A DNA stretch of 64,000 bases, from the NCBI GenBank assembly GCA_020161435.1, contig JAIUNV010000006.1, positions 62,001 to 126,000 of the forward strand, in the 5' to 3' direction. Origin of the DNA: Bacteroidota bacterium. Lineage in GTDB: Bacteria; Bacteroidota; Bacteroidia; Chitinophagales; Chitinophagaceae. The notes beneath the pieces were generated by a model that did not search any database, was not told the origin of the DNA, and worked only from the letters and a program-made list of their open reading frames with translations. Positions 59,172-64,000 of this stretch are shown here, piece after piece. The position numbers were made by a program, and so were the translations under genes. The first letter of the stretch is position 1. Each line of letters opens with the position of its first letter.

Positions 59172-59837
59172 ATGCAATCCTTTGTTCATCCGCAGTCTGT
59201 TATGCGCCGCATTTGGGGCAACAGCGATACCATCCTCTTCATCTTTGCCGGTGCTGCCGCAGAGTTTGCGTTGAATAAAGCCGTTGACTGGTTGTACTTC
59301 ACCGGCAAGCTGCCGAAAGATCCTTTGGGCCGTTTGTTTTCTACGGTGCAGTATGCCCGGTGGATTATTTTCTCGCCCCACGACAAAGCCACACAGGCCA
59401 TTCAGCAAATGCGCCACATACATGCAGCGGTTGAAAAAAGCCGCGGCGATACTATTCCTGACTGGGCCTACCGCGATGTACTGTACATGCTCATTCATTA
59501 TTCCATTGCTGCTTTCGAGCTGCTCGAACGACCACTTACGGATGATGAAAAAGAAGAAGTGTACGACGTGTTTTACAGAGTAGGAGTCGGCATGGGGCTT
59601 ACACAACTACCGCAGGGTTATGCAAACTGGTTGCCATCGAGAGAAGCACACCTGAACGCCGATTTGCAACGTAGTCATTACACCGACGATTTGTTTGTAC
59701 AGTACAAAAAACACTTGGGTAGTACCCGCTATACGGTGCTAAAGGCAGGCCAGCAATTGGTAGTGCCTACACAAGTAAAAGCGTTGCTGGGCTTTCCCAA
59801 ATATTCTTGGTTGGGCCCGGTGGTGCCGCTGTACTAA
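59172..59837 (+). CDS. MpaB-family oxygenase-like protein, shortened by an in-frame stop
   Basis: 221 residues resembling the MpaB (DUF2236) family of haem-type oxygenases or latex-clearing-protein relatives. The start fits: MRRIWGNSDTILFIFAGAAA near residue 11 and the HDKATQAIQQMRHIHAAV segment (about 74-92). The family is usually longer. After the TAA at 59835-59837 the same frame stays open for 34 more codons to a second TAA at 59940-59942 and encodes SRLLHLDGLIKHLLLPAAYK, a typical C-terminal helix region for this family. So the gene seems to carry a nonsense mutation near its end (or a sequencing error). The remaining protein may still fold. Function not proven in this group. Confidence 0.75.
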   Translation: MQSFVHPQSVMRRIWGNSDTILFIFAGAAAEFALNKAVDWLYFTGKLPKDPLGRLFSTVQYARWIIFSPHDKATQAIQQMRHIHAAVEKSRGDTIPDWAYRDVLYMLIHYSIAAFELLERPLTDDEKEEVYDVFYRVGVGMGLTQLPQGYANWLPSREAHLNADLQRSHYTDDLFVQYKKHLGSTRYTVLKAGQQLVVPTQVKALLGFPKYSWLGPVVPLY

Positions 59838-59958
59838 TTCAGCCGGCTGCTGCACCTGGACGGGCTCATCAAACACCTGCTCTTGCCCGCTGCATACAAG
59901 GCTCAAATTAAGGCCCTCAATCAGCCAGAAGAGAAAAGATAACGGCTTTCTATTGCTG

Positions 59959-60312
59959 CTACACAGCCTCGCCAAACGTTAATAAATTATTGTCGGGGTC
60001 GAGCAATGAAAATTCTTTTTGCCCCCAAGGCTTTGTAGCTAAAGCGCCATTCGGATGAATGGCAACACCGGCTGCTATCCATTGCTGGTAAAGGCTTTCA
60101 ATATCGCTGCAGCGGATATACACCTGACCATAATTGTGAGATGGCTCCAAAGTCGGGTGCTCAAAAAAGTGAATTTCAATACCTTCTTTTTGCAGCATCA
60201 GATAACCGGGATAATCGTGGCTGCCCATGCTGGTAAAACCAAGTTGCGTGTAGTAAGCCAGCGTAGCGGCTTTGCTGCGCATGGGTAGTTTCGGGTGGAT
60301 GGTAGTGAGCAT
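59959..60312 (-). CDS. VOC-family (glyoxalase/bleomycin resistance-like) protein
   Basis: 117 residues, one vicinal-oxygen-chelate domain with two beta-alpha-beta-beta-beta units: AATLAYYTQLGFTSMGSHDY, then EIHFFEHPTLEPSHNYGQVY and a later QKEFSLLDPDNNLLTFGE. The pattern of an isolated small VOC protein resembles bleomycin-resistance-type binding proteins. The ligand and any metal requirement cannot be judged. It is convergent with the MpaB-like gene and co-directional with the NIPSNAP gene upstream. Confidence 0.85.
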   Translation of the reverse strand: MLTTIHPKLPMRSKAATLAYYTQLGFTSMGSHDYPGYLMLQKEGIEIHFFEHPTLEPSHNYGQVYIRCSDIESLYQQWIAAGVAIHPNGALATKPWGQKEFSLLDPDNNLLTFGEAV

Positions 60313-60363
60313 AGCGAGTATGTTTCAAAGATGAAATGATTGATAGCAAAAGCTTATCATCAA

Positions 60364-61134
60364 TCAATAATCAGAGTATGCTGTTGGCCGCAGGAAACTG
60401 ATATCAATGTGCGACACATTGCCTTTGTAAAAGGGCATTGATGATAATGTTTTCCATTGTGCGTCGGCTACAAATTGTTTCCAGTGTTCCTGTCTGTCGG
60501 CCATATTGTTGAAGCTGGTCATGTACATCAGGTTGGGCATGTTGCTGCCTGCAATTACATCGCCATAAAAAATAGCGTTGAACTGTAATCGTTTGAACAA
60601 GCCAATTTCATCACCTTCATTAAACATATGCACTTTATTGCGGTACAAAGCTTCGGTGCTGCTTTCATAACTGCGTAGTTCGTATACCCGTTCACTGCGT
60701 GGTCCAGTCAGGTTGGGCATTACCAAGCCTTCCGACATAGCAAAGGCTTGTAGCAAAATGGTTTCTATTCTGTCGTAAGCTGTTTGTTGTTGCTCATGGT
60801 TCAACCAGGTGGCAGCCTGTGTTGTGTATGGTTTGTGTTGCAGCATTTTTGCGGGCAGTTGCAGCAATGCTGCTGCACTTTTTGCAGCCAACAACACGTA
60901 CAGTTTTTTTACCACAGCAGTATCGTTGGCAATGGCTTTAAATACACCCACCGATGCAAAGCCCAGTGCATGTGCGGTAGGTACAAAAGCATTTTGCAAG
61001 TATTGCTCCAGTACTTGCTCTTGTGTCTGGTTGGAATAGCTGTATACATTCAGCTGAAAATAGCGGCTGGCTTTTGGTTGCGCCATTGCTACACTCACGG
61101 TCAACAACAGGCAGAGCAATGCTTTCCCTTTCAT
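60364..61134 (-). CDS. Secreted NIPSNAP-family protein
   Basis: 256 residues. Signal peptide MKGKALLCLLLTVSVAMAQP. Two NIPSNAP/dimeric alpha-beta-barrel units: RYFQLNVYSYSNQTQEQVLE (about 24-43) and RVYELRSYESSTEALYRNKV (about 148-168), the latter with the characteristic YELR-Y start and NAIFYGDVIAGSNMPNLMYM later. The family is common as secreted tandem-domain proteins in Bacteroidota; biochemical role unknown. Confidence 0.88.
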   Translation of the reverse strand: MKGKALLCLLLTVSVAMAQPKASRYFQLNVYSYSNQTQEQVLEQYLQNAFVPTAHALGFASVGVFKAIANDTAVVKKLYVLLAAKSAAALLQLPAKMLQHKPYTTQAATWLNHEQQQTAYDRIETILLQAFAMSEGLVMPNLTGPRSERVYELRSYESSTEALYRNKVHMFNEGDEIGLFKRLQFNAIFYGDVIAGSNMPNLMYMTSFNNMADRQEHWKQFVADAQWKTLSSMPFYKGNVSHIDISFLRPTAYSDY

Positions 61135-61183
61135 GGTAAAAATTTATACTAAGTTAATGGTTGCCACCACCAAGTCTTGGGTA

Positions 61184-61834
61184 TCATTTTGCTTGTACTT
61201 CTGCTGTCAAAAGTGGGGCGAGCTGTTCAAAGGCTTGCTTGTAACCCCGAATGGTTTTTTTGCAAAAAGCCAACTTGGCCCGACCAATACTATTGCGGCT
61301 GTAAATGCCTGCAAGTCCCTGAATGGTCCACCGGTAGTTACGCTGATTGCGTTTGTACCATTCTTTTATGTAGGGCTTCCCCTCAGGAAAAATGAAATAC
61401 TGCGGCTGCCGGATGCAATGATAACTATGCGGATATGCAGTGGCTGCTTCGGCCCATTGCAACATCGGAGTGGGTTCAGCGCAAGCTGCGGGGTCAAGTA
61501 TCCACCAGCAAAGTTTGCCTTGCTCCAACACTGGTACGGCTACCGCTACATGATAGTTCCAGTTATTGAGCAAACCGCCAATATATCCTTTGCGCAAAAA
61601 GGCCGCACCAAATACCCAGCACTTGGCATGCGGTATGCCGGCATGTTTTAGCAGCAGCGATGCAGCTTCGGCACGGGCTTCACAAAAATTGTGCTGCCGG
61701 TGCCAACCAAAAATGGGTTGGGTGGCCAGCCATTTAAAAATGCGTTGAGCATAGGCTGGTTGTAGCGGCACAATATCAGCAATCCTGTCGCTGAGGAAAT
61801 AGTCGTACAGGCTCAGCGAAAGTGGTTTTTGCAT
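61184..61834 (-). CDS. Protein-glutaminase/transglutaminase-like cysteine hydrolase
   Basis: 216 residues from the ATG at 61834 (MQKPLSLSLYDYF); an earlier GTG-start frame adds nine residues. A Cys-His-Asp series in papain-like order is visible: Cys in RQHNFCEARAEAASLLLKHA (about 50), His in LNNWNYHVAVAVPV (about 95) and Asp in CWWILDPAACA (about 114). This resembles protein-glutaminase (deamidase) domains related to transglutaminases. No signal peptide is seen, unlike the secreted glutaminases of Chryseobacterium. Substrate unknown; the assignment is from motif recall. Confidence 0.65.
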   Translation of the reverse strand: MQKPLSLSLYDYFLSDRIADIVPLQPAYAQRIFKWLATQPIFGWHRQHNFCEARAEAASLLLKHAGIPHAKCWVFGAAFLRKGYIGGLLNNWNYHVAVAVPVLEQGKLCWWILDPAACAEPTPMLQWAEAATAYPHSYHCIRQPQYFIFPEGKPYIKEWYKRNQRNYRWTIQGLAGIYSRNSIGRAKLAFCKKTIRGYKQAFEQLAPLLTAEVQAK

Positions 61835-61990
61835 GGATGGCAAGATACAGTGGATACGCACAAGTGGGTAAATGATTTATCAATGCCCTTGCTTATGAAC
61901 GTAGTAGCTTAAAATATATATGAGCAATGGCTTGCATAGAAATGGCCGGGTCAATATTTTAGCTATCAACCCAAATCCTTAATAGCCCCG

Positions 61991-64000
61991 ATGAAACATT
62001 TTCTTTTGGTTGTACTCCTACTTATTGCAGGAGTTGTTGCACATGCCCAGTCTGGTACTTTTGACAATACTTTTTCTGCTGATGGAAAAGCAATCATTCA
62101 TTATAGTTTTCCTTATCTATCGCTGGGCGATGCGTTGTTGCAAAACGACAAACTTATTGTGGGTGGTGGATCCTTGTACAATAACAATGCAGAAGCCGTT
62201 ATTTTGAGGTATAACAGTAATGGCACACCTGATGTAAGCTTTGGTGAAGGAGGTATGGCAAAGTTTAATTTTTCTACAGGTAGTGATGGTGATGAATTGA
62301 TAGCTTTGGATATAAATGCAAACGGGCAACTTTTTGCGCTTGTTTCTGAAGCGGATAGTTTCAGGGTGTTGAAATTGCAAAGCAATGGTGCCATTGATGG
62401 AACATTCGGCGGTGCTGTTGGAGCCAGATTTTCGTTAGCAAGCACCTATGCGAATGATATGTTGGTGCTCAATAACGGTAAGCTATTGGTGTTGGCATCT
62501 ATCAGTGGCGTACCTACATTTATTCGGTTCAACAATAATGGAAGCCTCGACAGTTCTTTTGGTATTGCTGGTTTAAAAGCGGTTGCGTTACAAGGGCTAT
62601 CTTCTACGATTAACGCATATAGCATGGCACTGCAGTCCGATGGCAAGATTGTGATTGCCGGTTCGTATCAGCCTTTTTTTAATAGTGATGATAAATTAAT
62701 TGTGGCTCGATTTACAACTAATGGTGATGCAGACATAAGTTTTGATAATGATGGTTGGTTAGAAGCATTGATACTAGACAATACAGAGCCATCTGCAAAT
62801 AAAGTAATGGTTGACAAAGACGGAAGAATATTGGTGGGCGGTTTGCTGTACGATACTGAAAATGCATTTATCGAAACTACAAAAGCGGGTGCCGTTTGGT
62901 GTTTCTTGAACAATGGTCAACCAGATGAATCTTTTGGTGTAGATGGAGTGGCAAAGATTGGAGAAGCCGGCGATTTGTTGATGCCTGGTTTCATTGCTCA
63001 ACAAGGGGATGGTAAATATGTATTGGGGGCGGCATATCGGAATGGCGCTGACTTCGAGTTTGCTGCCATAAGACTTACTAATAACGGGCTACCAGATCTA
63101 ACATTTGATACAGATGGAGTTGCCCGTAAAAACATGGGTAACGGATTTGACTATGGTGCAATTCCCATGATACAAACAGATGGCAAAGTAGTGTTGCTGG
63201 GTGGTAGCATACAGGCAAACAGGTTTGTATTGGGGGTAGCAAGGTTTAATAGCAATGGCAGCAGAGATGATGCGTATAATTCAACCGGCCAATTGCTTCA
63301 GCAAATTGGAGAAGGAATGCAAACCAATGCAAGTACAGCTGTAAAATCAATTGCTTTGCTGGCAGACAACGCTGTAATAGCTACCGGTTCATATGAAAAC
63401 GGGTTTGGTCAAGGAGGATTTGTTACGAAATACAGTAGTGCGGGTGTGTTGGATGAAAGTTTTGGTGAGCAAGGGTATGCTTCTGTTTCAGCAGGTGTTG
63501 CTGATGGATTTTCTCATGTAGCTACAGCAGATAACGGTTCTGTCATTGCAGTTGGTACAAGTGTTGATTTATTGAAGGGAGCCAGTATTTTGGTTGCAAA
63601 ATTTACCAGTAGCGGGCAGCCAGATATGTCATTTGGTACTTTTGGAAAAGTGCTGATAGATGTAGCTGCAAATGATTACGCACAATGCCTGGCACTTGCT
63701 GTGCATGCTAATGGTGAAATAGCCATTTCAATAGAGTCTTTTAGCTTCACCAGTTTGGAAGAGTCATTCTATCTTATCAAACTGAATGCAAATGGCAGCC
63801 TCAATACCAGCTTCGATACAGATGGTATTCAACCTACTCCAATTGCTTATAACAAAATGGTATATCAGCCGGCTGATGGCAAATTGGTAATCAGTGGTGC
63901 GTATGATTCGGGTCTTCCACAAGAAGGATATAATATAACGACTAATAGATTGCTGTCTTCAGGATTACAAGATCCGTCTTTCAACAACGGCAATCCACTG
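61991..64000 (+). CDS. Secreted delta-60 repeat protein (3' end beyond the window)
   Basis: The frame from the ATG at 61991 is open for 670 residues to the right edge, so the gene is incomplete. Signal peptide MKHFLLVVLLLIAGVVAHAQ. The rest consists of repeats of about 55-65 residues with the delta-60 pattern: LQSDGKIVIAGSY, then LIVARFTTNGDADISFDNDG, seen again as ITNNGLPDLTFDTDG-like and FTSSGQPDMSFGTFG units. Such repeats form beta-propeller-like surface proteins, often with a C-terminal sorting (T9SS) domain that would lie outside the window. Binding or adhesion is possible. Confidence 0.9.
   Translation, partial: MKHFLLVVLLLIAGVVAHAQSGTFDNTFSADGKAIIHYSFPYLSLGDALLQNDKLIVGGGSLYNNNAEAVILRYNSNGTPDVSFGEGGMAKFNFSTGSDGDELIALDINANGQLFALVSEADSFRVLKLQSNGAIDGTFGGAVGARFSLASTYANDMLVLNNGKLLVLASISGVPTFIRFNNNGSLDSSFGIAGLKAVALQGLSSTINAYSMALQSDGKIVIAGSYQPFFNSDDKLIVARFTTNGDADISFDNDGWLEALILDNTEPSANKVMVDKDGRILVGGLLYDTENAFIETTKAGAVWCFLNNGQPDESFGVDGVAKIGEAGDLLMPGFIAQQGDGKYVLGAAYRNGADFEFAAIRLTNNGLPDLTFDTDGVARKNMGNGFDYGAIPMIQTDGKVVLLGGSIQANRFVLGVARFNSNGSRDDAYNSTGQLLQQIGEGMQTNASTAVKSIALLADNAVIATGSYENGFGQGGFVTKYSSAGVLDESFGEQGYASVSAGVADGFSHVATADNGSVIAVGTSVDLLKGASILVAKFTSSGQPDMSFGTFGKVLIDVAANDYAQCLALAVHANGEIAISIESFSFTSLEESFYLIKLNANGSLNTSFDTDGIQPTPIAYNKMVYQPADGKLVISGAYDSGLPQEGYNITTNRLLSSGLQDPSFNNGNPL

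Overview
The window looks like a chromosome segment from a member of the Bacteroidota, most likely a Chitinophagaceae-type organism. The support is indirect: TAnnTTTG-type promoter boxes, few Shine-Dalgarno sequences, a carboxypeptidase-like domain fused to a TonB receptor, DUF4199, DUF5916, a 7TMR-DISM kinase, LytTR regulation, a recF-DUF721 pair, and the heptose gene set hddA/gmhA/hddC-gmhB. No rRNA or tRNA gene was recognised.

The window has two parts. Bases 1-8,700 are AT-richer accessory DNA. They hold the end of an HlyD-type exporter operon (adaptor plus ABC permease), two nearly identical IS3-family elements, and a row of minus-strand genes: an uncharacterised gene, a DUF6326/DUF4386 membrane-protein pair, and a 516-residue HEAT-repeat protein. 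Each of these gene units has an imperfect palindromic repeat directly at its 3' end, with arms such as GCCACYAACG...GGCGGG and GCTTTTGCAAAAC. Both IS copies are inserted inside copies of this repeat. The layout resembles an integron-type gene-cassette array, but no integrase is present in the window. This is the strongest candidate for something undescribed.

From about 8.9 kb to the end the DNA is a GC-richer, mostly core chromosome. It runs: tgt; two CBS-domain proteins; DUF721 and recF; pdhA; a TPR protein; ribH; an LldE-like protein; fasciclin; EVE; a DUF4349 lipoprotein; an L,D-transpeptidase; a sirtuin; an acyl-CoA-binding protein; a PAS/GAF histidine kinase; lepA; an M23 peptidase; a membrane glycosyltransferase; glgB. 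A minus-strand block (30.6-38.5 kb) then encodes the full GDP-D-glycero-alpha-D-manno-heptose route plus glycosyltransferases. After it come a dihydroorotase homologue, an S4 protein, trmD, a DUF5916 protein, a LuxR-type regulator, and a divergent sensor kinase/LytTR regulator pair. A probable uptake operon follows (sodium symporter, secreted hydrolase, TonB receptor), then a second hydrolase, a SET-domain protein, an outer-membrane barrel and a large BNR-repeat protein. The last part holds a repeat-filled intergenic region, an MpaB-like gene with an in-frame stop, VOC, NIPSNAP and glutaminase-like genes, and a delta-60 repeat protein cut by the right edge.

Three core enzymes (Tgt, the sirtuin and the dihydroorotase homologue) lack the metal-binding residues typical of their families. 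In two places a gene's terminator lies inside the 3' end of the convergent neighbour.
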